Positions 32,891 to 42,700 of a stretch of 44,018 nt of DNA are shown piece after piece. Within the stretch, counting starts at the first letter, position 1; every line of letters starts with the position of its first letter. The notes under the pieces were generated by a model. The model saw only the letters and a program-made list of their open reading frames with translations. It ran no database searches and had not been told where the DNA came from. Made by a program: the position numbers and the translations under genes. The stretch spans positions 42,781 through 86,798 of the forward strand of contig DBXY01000006.1 in NCBI GenBank assembly GCA_002309765.1, read 5' to 3'. This stretch comes from Verrucomicrobia bacterium UBA1200 (GTDB lineage Bacteria > Verrucomicrobiota > Kiritimatiellia > RFP12 > UBA1067).

Positions 32891-33781
32891 ATGGACAACG
32901 AGGCGACTACTCCCCTGCCCCGCCCGCCGTGGATACGGGTGCGCATCGGCCAAAACGGTCTTTTCGAGGCGACCAAAGCCAGAGTGCACGAGCGCGGTTT
33001 GCACACAGTCTGCGAATCCGCCTTCTGCCCCAACATGGGGAAATGCTGGGCGCACGGACGCGCCACCATCATGATTCTTGGCGACCGTTGCACCCGCCGC
33101 TGCCGATTTTGCAATGTCGATAAAAAACCGGTGCTTCCGCCCGACCCGGAAGAGCCGGCTAAAGTCACCGCCGCCGTTAAAGAAACCGGCCTGCGCGAGG
33201 TGGTGATCACTTCCGTCACCCGAGACGACCTTCCTGACGGCGGCGCTGGAATATGGGCAGATACGGTTTCCTCAATCCGCCGCGCCGTTCCTTCGGCACT
33301 GATTGAAGTGCTGGTGCCGGATTTTAAAGGCGACCGCGCGGCGATCGACACTGTTCTTGACGCGGGACCGGATGTCTTCGGCCATAATCTTGAAACCGTT
33401 CCGCGACTTTATCCCGAAGTGCGGCCGCAAGCCAATTATCAGCGGTCGCTGGCGGTGTTGCGTCAAGCCTCCGAACGCGGTTTCGTCGTCAAAACCAGCC
33501 TGATGTTGGGTCTGGGAGAAAACTTGGACGAGATTAAAGCGGTGTTGGCGGATGCCCGGCAATCAGGCTGCTCGATTTTTTACGCCGGACAATATTTGCA
33601 GCCCAGCCCTAAACATTTGCCGGTGGCCCGTTACGTAACCCCGGATGAGTTTGACACCGTTAAACAATCCGCCCTTGCGGCCGGGTTCGGATTCGTCGCC
33701 AGTTCGCCGCTGGTGCGCAGTTCCTACCACGAGCAAGGGCAAACCGAATTTGTTCTTGCCCAACGGAAAGACAAAGCATGA
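32891..33781 (+). CDS. lipA: lipoyl synthase
   Basis: 296 residues, typical length. Both Fe-S clusters are ligated as expected: auxiliary cluster Cys41, Cys46 and Cys52 (CESAFCPNMGKC) and radical-SAM cluster Cys67, Cys71 and Cys74 (CTRRCRFC). The C-terminal RSSYH motif supplies the serine ligand. It inserts two sulfurs into octanoyl groups to make lipoate on E2 and H proteins. The ATG directly follows the stop of the UbiA-like gene, and the end overlaps the ResB-like start (ATGA), so it is embedded in the operon. No lipB or lplA gene is present in the window. Confidence 0.97.
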   Translation: MDNEATTPLPRPPWIRVRIGQNGLFEATKARVHERGLHTVCESAFCPNMGKCWAHGRATIMILGDRCTRRCRFCNVDKKPVLPPDPEEPAKVTAAVKETGLREVVITSVTRDDLPDGGAGIWADTVSSIRRAVPSALIEVLVPDFKGDRAAIDTVLDAGPDVFGHNLETVPRLYPEVRPQANYQRSLAVLRQASERGFVVKTSLMLGLGENLDEIKAVLADARQSGCSIFYAGQYLQPSPKHLPVARYVTPDEFDTVKQSALAAGFGFVASSPLVRSSYHEQGQTEFVLAQRKDKA

Positions 33782-34494
33782 GTTTCAAGCCAATCCTAAG
33801 GAAAATCACCGGATTAAATGCGGCAACGGTCGGATGTCTGGCTGGTGCTACGGTGTCAATCGCATTGGCATTTATGCAGGCCGACCGCGCGTCAAAGGCG
33901 GTTGCCACTCCACCCGGTTATGCTCTTGCGGTATGCGGCGCGGCGTTGCTTGGTTTTTGCGCTGTTCGCGCGATAATCCGCCGGCGGTGGATTTCCGTCC
34001 TGTTGCATGGCGGATGCGTTTTGGTCGGCGTCGGTTGGTTGGTTGGCCAGTATGTCGCAAAACATCCCGCCGACGGGCTTCCGGTTTACGGAGCGGTGGC
34101 GATGATTGACGGTGATGAGAGCAACACGCTTTATACGGGCGACAACCTAACCGAGCCGGTAGGCAAACTCCCGTTTTCCATCCGTCTCGAAAGGTTCATG
34201 ATTGATTATTATCCCGATGATACGGTGCGTGAATACCGCAGCCGGGTTACCATAACCGAACCGGGTAAAGAGCCTTACGTGCGAAACATTCGCGTCAACC
34301 ACCCGGCGCGGGTATGCGGCTATGACATCTACCAAATGAGCTGGGGTCAAGCTAAAGATATGTACGGGCGTCCCTTGGTCTACACCGTTTTGCAGTTCCA
34401 GCGCGATCCCGGCGTTCCGCTCGTGTATGCCGGTTACCTCCTGTTGTTTGCCGGTGTTACGATGTTTGCGTTCAAACAGGGAGGTAAAAGCTAG
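33778..34494 (+). CDS. resB: ResB-like cytochrome c biogenesis protein
   Basis: 238 residues, shorter than classical ResB. About three N-terminal transmembrane helices (residues 14-35, 42-64 and 69-92), a soluble domain with the ResB-type IRLERFMIDYYPDDTVREYRSRVTI pattern (quoted in parts: LERFMIDYYPDD, REYRSRV) and VNHPARVCGYDIYQMSW, and a final helix near the C-terminus. ResB and CcsA form the system II machinery that delivers and attaches haem to apocytochromes c outside the membrane. The start overlaps the lipA stop by 4 bp, and CcsA follows 2 bp downstream, which strengthens the call. Confidence 0.85.
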   Translation: MSFKPILRKITGLNAATVGCLAGATVSIALAFMQADRASKAVATPPGYALAVCGAALLGFCAVRAIIRRRWISVLLHGGCVLVGVGWLVGQYVAKHPADGLPVYGAVAMIDGDESNTLYTGDNLTEPVGKLPFSIRLERFMIDYYPDDTVREYRSRVTITEPGKEPYVRNIRVNHPARVCGYDIYQMSWGQAKDMYGRPLVYTVLQFQRDPGVPLVYAGYLLLFAGVTMFAFKQGGKS

Positions 34495-34496
34495 CC

Positions 34497-35282
34497 ATGG
34501 CTGTAAAATTAACGATTCAAGGCGGGCTGATTTACCTCACCATGCTGTTTTTCATCGCAACGCTGGTTGCCGCCAGACTCCGCCGCAATCAAAACGCAAC
34601 CGCATTTTGGATCGGAGGATTTGCGGTGGCGTTGCTCTCGGTCGCGTGGCGCGGATTCAGCACCGGGCACCCCCCCATGCAAAACCTTTTTGAATTTTTC
34701 CTGTGCATGGCGGCGGCATTGGCGCCGTTGTCGTGGTGGAATCTCCGCCGCCACGGGTTGGACACCAAATTTCAGGATGCAGTAATCGGGTTAGTTATCC
34801 TGTTTCCCGCCGGGTTCGTTTTCAAAGAAGAGATGCGCCATTTGATGCCCGCGCTGCAAAGCCCGTTTTTTGTTCCGCATGTTGCGGCCTACGTGGCCGG
34901 ATACGTGATGATGGCGCGCGCAACGGCGATTGCGCTGCCGATGTTCCGCCGCGATACCGAAGCTGAACGTTTGACGCGGATTGATCTGGCGGTGCGGCAG
35001 TCGGTCGCGGCCGGATTTGTTTTGATCACCGCCGGTCTGCTGCTGGGATCGGTATGGGGCAAGGTCTGCTGGAGCAACTATTGGGCGTGGGATCCAAAGG
35101 AAATGTGGTCGCTCGCCACTTGGCTGGTGTATGCCGCCTACTTCCATTTCCGGCAACGTTACGGCGTTAGCCGTCCCAGATCGCTGGCCGCGTTGTTATG
35201 TGTCGGACTGCTGTTTATCGTGCTGACGCTGACGTGGATCAATCTCTCGCGGATTTTTTCCGGGATGCACACGTACGCGTGA
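34497..35282 (+). CDS. ccsA: CcsA/ResC cytochrome c synthase subunit
   Basis: 261 residues, polytopic with about seven to eight helices. The haem-handling WWD-type segment reads WGKVCWSNYWAWDPKEMWSL, with conserved histidines in flanking helices (PHVAAYVAGY; MHTYA at the end). An early HPPMQNLFEF motif is also typical of CcsA. Partner of the ResB-like protein in system II cytochrome c maturation, indicating that the organism makes c-type cytochromes. Its last 87 bp overlap the antisense 3' end of truA. Confidence 0.94.
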   Translation: MAVKLTIQGGLIYLTMLFFIATLVAARLRRNQNATAFWIGGFAVALLSVAWRGFSTGHPPMQNLFEFFLCMAAALAPLSWWNLRRHGLDTKFQDAVIGLVILFPAGFVFKEEMRHLMPALQSPFFVPHVAAYVAGYVMMARATAIALPMFRRDTEAERLTRIDLAVRQSVAAGFVLITAGLLLGSVWGKVCWSNYWAWDPKEMWSLATWLVYAAYFHFRQRYGVSRPRSLAALLCVGLLFIVLTLTWINLSRIFSGMHTYA

Positions 35283-36059
35283 TCCGCCGTACCAAACCCG
35301 CCACAAGAACAATCCCTGCGGCTGTGCGGAGGGTACCCGCGCCACTCGCGGATTGGCGGCGTCAAGCAGTTCTTTGACCGCGTCCGGACGCTCCGCCCCT
35401 ACCCCGACGCGCATTAAGAAGCCGACCATGCTCCGCACCTGTTTGTACAGGAAACCGTTCCCTTGCACTGCGAATGTAACCTGCGGTCCGCGTCCGGTCA
35501 CCGTAAATTTGAAGATTGTCCGTACCGTGGTGTCAATCTCCCGTTGCGGATTGGCGGAGAATGCCGCGAAATCGTGGGTGCCTACGAACCATTGCGCCGC
35601 TTTGCTCATGGCCGGCACATCCAAAAGATGATGGCAATGAGTCGCATAAAGGCGTTTTTCCGGCGGCATGATTTCCCCGCACCATACGAAATACCGGTAC
35701 TCTTTCCCATGGGCGGAACGGCGGGCGTGAAAGTCCGGCGCAACAGTAACCAGCCGGGTAACCCGGATGTCGGGCGCAATGCGCGAATTAACCGCCCGTT
35801 GCAGCGAAATGTCGGCAATGCGGGTGGTAACGTCAAGATGCGCCACTTGGCATTTGGCATGTACTCCCCGGTCGGTTCTCCCGCTGCCGTGGATTTTCAC
35901 GCTATGCCCAACCACCCCGGCGAAGGTCTCTTCCAAGCGTTGCTGCACGCTCACCAATTCCGGCTGCACCTGCCAACCCGCATACGCGGTGCCGTCGTAA
36001 GCGACATCAATGCGGATGCGCCGCTGTTGAATCACATTGTCGTTTTTCTCGGGGTTCAT
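35196..36059 (-). CDS. truA: tRNA pseudouridine(38-40) synthase
   Basis: 287 residues. The catalytic motif is GSGRTDRGVHA with the invariant Asp; IDVAYDGTAYAGWQVQPE, LDVPAMSKAAQWFVGTHDFAAFS and NGFLYKQVRSMVGFLMRVG are all TruA hallmarks. It isomerises uridines 38-40 in the anticodon arm of many tRNAs. The family usually ends near LFLWRVWYGG; here about 28 further polar residues follow, and these coincide exactly with the 87-bp overlap with convergent ccsA, suggesting loss of an earlier stop codon. The ATG overlaps the stop of the GH106 gene (ATGA), so truA is translated from the GH106 transcript. Confidence 0.95.
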   Translation of the reverse strand: MNPEKNDNVIQQRRIRIDVAYDGTAYAGWQVQPELVSVQQRLEETFAGVVGHSVKIHGSGRTDRGVHAKCQVAHLDVTTRIADISLQRAVNSRIAPDIRVTRLVTVAPDFHARRSAHGKEYRYFVWCGEIMPPEKRLYATHCHHLLDVPAMSKAAQWFVGTHDFAAFSANPQREIDTTVRTIFKFTVTGRGPQVTFAVQGNGFLYKQVRSMVGFLMRVGVGAERPDAVKELLDAANPRVARVPSAQPQGLFLWRVWYGGSRVRVHPGKNPREIDPRQRQHDKQQSDT

Positions 36060-39000
36060 GACGCTGGTTGCTTAACATCAATTTTGATTTCCCGCAGTTT
36101 CACCGGCCCGAGCAATCCGCTCGGAACTTGGGATATCGGCTTTTTGTAGCGCGTCGGGATAGTTTGGTAATGATTGTTGAGGGTATTGTAAACCGTAACC
36201 TCAATTTCATTGTCACCGGTTTTGAGCCACTTGCCGATTTCGGTCTTCCAAGGCGGGGCGGTTAACACTGCCGCGTCATGGCCGTTCACCCGCACCGCGC
36301 AAGTGGCGGAAACTTTACCAAGGTCAAGTTCTGTCATATCAGACATTGGACGGTCCAGACGAATGGTTCTACGGTAAACCGCTCCGCCGGAATAACAGGC
36401 GAGGCCGTCATTTTGCGCCCAATCGCCGGGTACGGTTTTCCCTGTACCGCAACGAAGCGCGATCGGTCCTTGGAACACGGTAGCGCCGGGACATCCGGGG
36501 TCGGCAGTAATCCGCAGCGTCAGCGTGTTACAGTGTTCGTCCACCTGTCCGGCATCCACACGCCACTGCCGCCACCCGTTGCCCTCGTCTCTGACGGCGG
36601 TCACCTTGGCAACCCCGGCACCGGTTGAAGCCGATTCAACAGTGCCGCGAACCACCAGTTCGGCAGACTCGAAAGCCGGGGGAACCGAAGCGGTCCACTC
36701 GGTTGTTTTCTCCGACTGGCCGCCAAACGGATCGAACCTCAAGACCGCCGGATTGTTGTACCAGCGCATCGCGAGCGGAACCGTTTTTGTCTTCAGCCTG
36801 ATGTCGGAACGAACCAGCACCACTGCCGCCCGGCCGTCACGGTCATATCTAGCCAGGAGAGTTCGCCAACCCGGTTCCAGACGGAAAGGAACGCCGATCT
36901 GGCGGATTTGCCCATCAACCCAGACCGCGCTCGGGGCGATTCCGCTGGTTTCGACTATGACTTCGCATGCTTCCGGCGCATACGCCGCAGTCTGGCACAA
37001 CCATGAATCGGCCTCGCTCTCTTTTCGCGGCACCACATCGTACAGCCCGCGGTTATAGTTGCCAAAGACAAAAAAGTCGTCGCCGACTTTGCGGTTAAGC
37101 CCATGGTGCCAGTCCTGATACGCCGGACAATGTTCATCGCCCCACCGCCAAGAGAATGTCACCGGCTGCCAACCGGCGGCGGTTGGATCGAGATTGCGCA
37201 TCGCACCCAACTCGGCGGTTTTGGCATCCAGCTCCGCGCCCCGCTTAAACGGGCCGTAACGGCGGAATTGCGGCCCGAAGCCAAGCGTCATACGCTGTCC
37301 GTTGGTGGTCATCCACCGCAACTCCGCGCCGATCTTTCCGTCAAAAGCGGGCAGACGGAAATCGCCCCAGCGGTTGTCCATGGTCGGAATCAGCGTAAAA
37401 TCCCATTCGCCGTCCAAAACTGTTTCGCTTGCGATCGTTTTGGTTTTTACGTCCGCATTCCATTCCGGTCCGCGTGACGCGGCAATGCCGGATGAAGGCG
37501 CAAACACCACCAACAACGGTTGCCCGGTCGCGGACAGACGAACGGAAACCGTTCCGTCATCTTCCCTTCGCCAAGCGTTGACCTTGGTCTGCTTCCCGGT
37601 CCATGCGTCCCAGATTTCCGGTTCCCCGACCACCCGGAAACGGCAAACGGCATCGTTTTTAAAATCGACCATGTAATAGGCGTTGTACGGGCCAATCCGC
37701 CGGTGCAAAACCTTAACCCCGTCCGGACCGCCGTAAAAATCTGCCGTCCCGCGCTGTTCTAGCAACTTGCCGATTGATTCGTCAGTAAACTTTCCGTCCA
37801 GTTTAAGCGTGGCGCAGCGGGACAATTCGTCAAGCGTTCCGATATCACCGTCGGTCATCTTGGGCGGTTCTCCGAACAACACCACCCGTCCGCCGGATTT
37901 GGCGAACTCCGCCAATTTTTTGGCGGTAGCCGCCTTGATTACCGGCATTGCAGGCACAACCGCCACTCGGTAGCGCTCGCCCGCCGCGCATAGACATCCA
38001 TCGGAAATTTTAGCGTTGGCAATAGAATCGGCATCGATGAAATCAACGTCGCAGGACTTTTCGGTGGCCAGTTTCCGCACCAACTGATGCGCGGTGCTTA
38101 CCGCCCCCGCGCCCATGTTCCGGTCGGCAACCACCGGTTCCAACGGGTTTACCACCGCAACGTCCGCCACGTGGTCGCCTTGGCTTAGCAGAAACGACAA
38201 ACGTTCAAAATATTTCAGATAACCTTTGAGATGTTTCCAGTATGGCATCCTGAAGTGGTAACACGGCGGCGCCCATTCCCACCAGCCGCCATAAGTGGAA
38301 TAGTAAAGCCCGTGCAGGTTGAGCAATGTGGAACCGTAAACGAAATTATGGACGCTGGAATCAAAGATGGTTTCCGTTGAAGCCTGCCAACCTTGGCTAT
38401 GGTATCCCTCCAGCCATACTCGCGGCCTGCGGTATAGATGCGCGATGGATGAACCGACTTTGTTCTTAATCACGTCAGCCGAGGTTCCGGGCGTGTCAAA
38501 CCCCGGCGCGGTGTACCAGCGCATCGACCGCATATAGTCGCCGAACGACATCACGTTGTAACCGCGCGAGGCCGGATCGCAAGCGTAAATCAGCCCGCGG
38601 CTGTTGTGCCAATCGAATATCGGCTTGAAATAACGTTCCTCGGTCAACGCCACTTGCACGTCGTTGTAGTCCAGACGGGTCTTAACCGTCTCCGCCACCA
38701 AACTGGTGGCGCACAGGCGGGGCAACAGCGGCAAAATGTCGTAACCTTTGCGCCGTTTAAACTCTGACGCGAAATCCTCCGACCACAAACGTAAATCGCC
38801 GCCGAGGCGCAACTCGTCTTGGAAGAAATAGTTCAACGCTTTTCGCGCGCTTTCCGGCAACCGCTGTTCAAACGGATTCAGAAAGCGCTCTATCACCCGT
38901 TTGGCCGATTCGGGGTTTAGCGGGTCCAATGTGCCATTCTGCGGCTTCTGGCTCACCGAATATATTGTCCATTCACCTTCGGGCAGTTCAGGTTTATCGT

Positions 39001-39574
39001 TGCCCGGATAAAGCAACACGTGGGGAATCTCCGGACGGTCATGGTAGGCGGTCACCGAAACCAAATCGTCCGTCTTGTCAATTTTAACCGCACCGCCTTT
39101 GCTGCGGTAACTTTTCATCGTCAACTCGTGAGCGCGGGTGTCCGGAGCGCTGATGCCAAGTTGCGTCCACAGATTATCCCCGCCCGGCCAATCCAAAGTG
39201 TAACCGCTTAATCCGATGCCCATGCCGCGTTTGGCAGATTCTTCGGCGACAAAGGCAAATATGTCCCACCACTCGTCGGAGAAGATGGGGGGATCTACCG
39301 TCTCGGTTGGCCAGCCGTTTGAACGCCGGTGCGAATAATTGATCTGGGTGCCTGAGATTCCGGCTTGGTGAAGTTCTTCCAGCTCGTAAAGCAGACGGCG
39401 TTTGTCAAGCTTGTCGCCGGTCCACCACCAGAAAGGCACCTCACCATAGCCGGGTGGCGGGGTTACGAATGACTCGCGCAAAGTATCGGCGGCGTCAGGT
39501 TTGGGAAATCCCACCCCATCCGCACGAAGACCTTGCACCGCTAATAACGCAAAACAAAAAAGACATAATCTCAT
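36056..39574 (-). CDS. GH106-like alpha-L-rhamnosidase, secreted
   Basis: 1172 residues with a signal peptide (MRLCLFCFALLAVQGLRADG). The N-terminal catalytic domain opens with GYGEVPFWWWTGDKLDKRRL, the characteristic start of GH106 barrels, and has LNYFFQDELRLGGDL and YGSTLLNLHGLYYSTYGGWW further on. A middle domain and a C-terminal galactose-binding-like domain (CAVRVNGHDAAVLTAPPW, DNEIEVTVYNTLNN) match the GH106 layout. Known family members remove alpha-L-rhamnose, for example from rhamnogalacturonan II. ATG 39574 is chosen for the signal peptide and an AAGGG RBS. Together with the two GH78-type genes it points to rhamnose-rich substrates. The gene is divergent from the DUF4011 helicase. 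Confidence 0.87.
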   Translation of the reverse strand: MRLCLFCFALLAVQGLRADGVGFPKPDAADTLRESFVTPPPGYGEVPFWWWTGDKLDKRRLLYELEELHQAGISGTQINYSHRRSNGWPTETVDPPIFSDEWWDIFAFVAEESAKRGMGIGLSGYTLDWPGGDNLWTQLGISAPDTRAHELTMKSYRSKGGAVKIDKTDDLVSVTAYHDRPEIPHVLLYPGNDKPELPEGEWTIYSVSQKPQNGTLDPLNPESAKRVIERFLNPFEQRLPESARKALNYFFQDELRLGGDLRLWSEDFASEFKRRKGYDILPLLPRLCATSLVAETVKTRLDYNDVQVALTEERYFKPIFDWHNSRGLIYACDPASRGYNVMSFGDYMRSMRWYTAPGFDTPGTSADVIKNKVGSSIAHLYRRPRVWLEGYHSQGWQASTETIFDSSVHNFVYGSTLLNLHGLYYSTYGGWWEWAPPCYHFRMPYWKHLKGYLKYFERLSFLLSQGDHVADVAVVNPLEPVVADRNMGAGAVSTAHQLVRKLATEKSCDVDFIDADSIANAKISDGCLCAAGERYRVAVVPAMPVIKAATAKKLAEFAKSGGRVVLFGEPPKMTDGDIGTLDELSRCATLKLDGKFTDESIGKLLEQRGTADFYGGPDGVKVLHRRIGPYNAYYMVDFKNDAVCRFRVVGEPEIWDAWTGKQTKVNAWRREDDGTVSVRLSATGQPLLVVFAPSSGIAASRGPEWNADVKTKTIASETVLDGEWDFTLIPTMDNRWGDFRLPAFDGKIGAELRWMTTNGQRMTLGFGPQFRRYGPFKRGAELDAKTAELGAMRNLDPTAAGWQPVTFSWRWGDEHCPAYQDWHHGLNRKVGDDFFVFGNYNRGLYDVVPRKESEADSWLCQTAAYAPEACEVIVETSGIAPSAVWVDGQIRQIGVPFRLEPGWRTLLARYDRDGRAAVVLVRSDIRLKTKTVPLAMRWYNNPAVLRFDPFGGQSEKTTEWTASVPPAFESAELVVRGTVESASTGAGVAKVTAVRDEGNGWRQWRVDAGQVDEHCNTLTLRITADPGCPGATVFQGPIALRCGTGKTVPGDWAQNDGLACYSGGAVYRRTIRLDRPMSDMTELDLGKVSATCAVRVNGHDAAVLTAPPWKTEIGKWLKTGDNEIEVTVYNTLNNHYQTIPTRYKKPISQVPSGLLGPVKLREIKIDVKQPAS

Positions 39575-39652
39575 AGCTAGACCCTTTCGCCACCTGCGAT
39601 GGCATTGGCATAGCGTGAAACACACAAGGACAAATACCTTTAGATTGTTATC

Positions 39653-39663
39653 GGTAATTTACC
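39653..39663. promoter_or_regulatory. dyad GGTAA-T-TTACC over the GH106 promoter
   Basis: An 11-bp dyad overlapping the extended -10 of the GH106 promoter. A longer form of the same half-sites overlaps the -10 of the divergent helicase promoter (39739-39756), so both directions could be read by one regulator, though part of the similarity is the -10 sequence itself. Confidence 0.35.
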
Positions 39664-39684
39664 AAAAAATCGGGATCTAGACAA
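39656..39684 (-). promoter_or_regulatory. predicted extended -10 promoter of GH106-truA
   Basis: Minus strand TTGTCT (39679-39684), 17 bp, TAAATT (39656-39661) with extended TGG (39662-39664). Confidence 0.65.
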
Positions 39685-39718
39685 GCGGTTTTTTCTTGCC
39701 GCCGCACGGTGATTGTAC

Positions 39719-39748
39719 TTGCGAATTAGCGGTGCGGCATGGTAAAAT
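39719..39748 (+). promoter_or_regulatory. predicted promoter of the DUF4011 helicase gene
   Basis: TTGCGA (39719-39724), 18 bp, TAAAAT (39743-39748) with extended TGG (39740-39742). The -10 lies inside the 18-bp palindrome described at 39739-39756. Confidence 0.6.
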
Positions 39749-39756
39749 TTTACCAT
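39739..39756. promoter_or_regulatory. 18-bp perfect palindrome, candidate operator
   Basis: ATGGTAAAATTTTACCAT is fully self-complementary and covers the predicted -10 box, ending 18 bp before the ATG. A dimeric repressor bound here would block the promoter. No regulator gene is adjacent in the window. Confidence 0.55.
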
Positions 39757-39774
39757 TAGTAATTGAGGTGCTTT

Positions 39775-42700
39775 ATGGATGATCAGACCTTAACCGACCC
39801 TACTCCGGTAAAAATTGAAGCCACGGTGGTTGACGCCGTGGATCTGGCTTTGCAGCAAAACGCATTCCCCGTGGTCCACGAGATTGCGATAACCAATCCC
39901 GGAACGTCCGCCTACCGTGACCTTAAGGTGACTATAACCTCCGATCCCGGCTTCCTGAAAGAAAAAACCGTCAATATCGCCGAATTGGCCGCCGGAGGTT
40001 CGATTGTTCTGCATGACCTCAATGTTGAGCTGGACCACAAATGGCTGGCGGAATTGTCGGACTCCGTTAAAGGCGAGATAAAGTTCGCGCTAACCGACGG
40101 AGATGGGCGCCAGCTGTCAGCTACCACGGCGGCGGTTACCGCCTGCGCGGCCGACCAGTGGTTAGGCACGTCGCGTTTCCCCGAATTGTTGGCGGCGTTC
40201 GTCACCCCCAACCTCACCGCGGTGGCATTGCTGATGAAAGCGGCCGCGGACGACCTTGAGCGCCGAACCAAATCGTCCGCCGTTTCCGGGTACCAGCAGG
40301 GTAAAAAACGCGCCTACGAAATTTGCGCCTCCATTTACAACGCCATCGCCGGCGCCGGAATCGCCTACTGCGAGCCGCCGGCGTCTTTCGAATCGGTTGG
40401 CCAGCGCGTCCGGCTTCCCGGCGCGGTCATGAAATTCAAGCTCGGCACCTGTCTCGACCTCACCCTGCTCTTCGCGGCGGTGATGGAGCAGTGCGGACTG
40501 CATCCGGTGGTGATGCTGGAACGCGGCCATGCCTATATCGGCTGTCATCTGACCGACACCTATTTCCCGGAAACCGTGGTTGACGATCTGCAGCAGATCC
40601 GCAAACTTGCCGCCGCCGACAATTTCTGCGTAATCGAAGCCACGCTGGCGACCGGACACACCGCGTTCAAGGAGGCCGAGGCCCAGGCGCGCAGAGTCAA
40701 CTTAAACCACGACGAGGATTTTGAATGCGCGATCGATATCTATCGCGCCCGGATGAGCAAAATCCGCCCGTTACCGCTGAAAATCGACGCCGAAGGCATC
40801 GAACTGGAAATGCCGGCCGATTCCGCGCCGACAGCCGCATCTTCCGATGGTGAGCCGTTGCGGGAATTGGAGGAATCGCCGACGGCAGCCGCCCCCGCCA
40901 AGCCCAAAGAACCGCCCAGCGCCCGCGTGGCGCGCTGGCAGCAGAAACTGCTCGACCTTTCGTTGCGCAACCGTTTGCTGAATGTGCGGAACAGCGCCCA
41001 AGTGCTACCGCTCGCCTGTCCGGATGTGTCGATGCTTGAGGACCGTCTTGCCGACAAAGCGACTTTTACCTTGGTCTCGTTGGAAACGATTCTAAACGAT
41101 ACCGACCGGCTCGCCCGTTCTCAGCATCCCAAAGACCCCTACCCCGAACATATCCAAAACCTGATCTTCCAAGGGTTTGAAAAACAGCGCCACATCTACA
41201 CGGAAGTTCCGGAGAAGGAGAACGCCAAGCGGTTAAAAGCTATTTTCCGCCAGAATAAGGCCGACTTCGAAGACGGCGGCATCAACACGCTTTTCCTCGG
41301 CGTTGGGATGTTGGAATGGAAGATGGCCGACCATGACGCCAAAAGCTACCTCGCGCCGATTCTGCTGATTCCGGTGCGGCTGCAGCGTAAATCAATGGCT
41401 GACGGCATCACGCTCACCCGATTGGACGAAGACACCACCATCAACGTGACATTGCTGGAGCTGTTGCGACGGGAAAAGCATCTGGCGATACCGGAACTGG
41501 AGGGAGACTTGCCGCTTGACGACCATGGCGTGGACGTCAAACAGGTGTTGGCGATTTTCCGCGAGCGCATTCGCAACATTTCCGGTTGGGAAGTGCGCGA
41601 AGAGGCTTGGCTGGGGCTGTTCTCGTTCAACAAATTCATCATGTGGAACGATTTGTCCAACCGCATCGACGACCTCAAAGAGCAGCCGCTGGTGAATCAT
41701 CTTATCGAAGGCGGCGGCCTTTTCGATGACGGTATCGAGGTGTTTCCGCCCGAAGAGATTGCAAAGCATGTGGATCTGGCCTCGCTCTACTGCCCGATGA
41801 GCGCCGACGGTTCCCAGCTGACCGCCGTTAAATACGCCGAACTTGGGAAAAGCTTTGTCTTGCACGGGCCGCCCGGCACCGGCAAATCCCAGACCATCAC
41901 CAACATTATCGCGCATGAGCTGGCCACCGGGAAGCGGGTGTTGTTCGTCTCCGAAAAACGCGCCGCGCTGGACGTGGTGCACCGCAGACTGGAGAAGATC
42001 GGTCTTCGCCCCTTCTGTTTGGAGCTGCACTCCAACAAATCCGGCAAGACCGAGGTATTGGCGCAGTTTGCCGAGGCGCTTGCCGTCGCCGACACCGCCG
42101 AACCCAAGTCCTGGGATGAAACGGTGAAAGAGCTGCAAGCGGTGCGCGATGAGCTAAATTGCTATGTTAACGCCCTCCACGCCCCCTGCCCCAACGGCAT
42201 CACTCCTTACGAATGCTTCTCGTCGCAAATGGCTTCCGAGGATGAACCGGCCCGCGATTGGATCGCTTTTAAATGCTCCGACCAGTCCCGCGACGAATAT
42301 CTCTCCATGCGGCAATTTTGCGAAGAACTGTCCACCGCCTTTTCCAGCACTTCCGCTTCGGCGCGCGAAGCGTTCGGCGATTTCCTGCCCGCCGAATGGA
42401 CCCCGCTTTTCGAACGCGAACTCTCGGCTTGTCTGACCGATTCCAAAGAGTGTTGTTCCGCGCTTCGTGAAAGCTGCCAGAGTGTTGCCGACGCCTTTGC
42501 CTTAACAGCTACCGACTTATCCTACGATGCGGCAAAGTGTCTTTGGGAACTGGCCCGCGCCACTTCCGGCGGACAACCTTTCCCTGCTGAGTGGATTACC
42601 CCAAGCGGCGCCAAAGAGTGCCCCAAAGTGGCTTCCGCAGCTAAGACCGCAATTCGCTGCCAAGAGCTGGAACGCCAACTCGCGGCGTACAAACTGGAAT

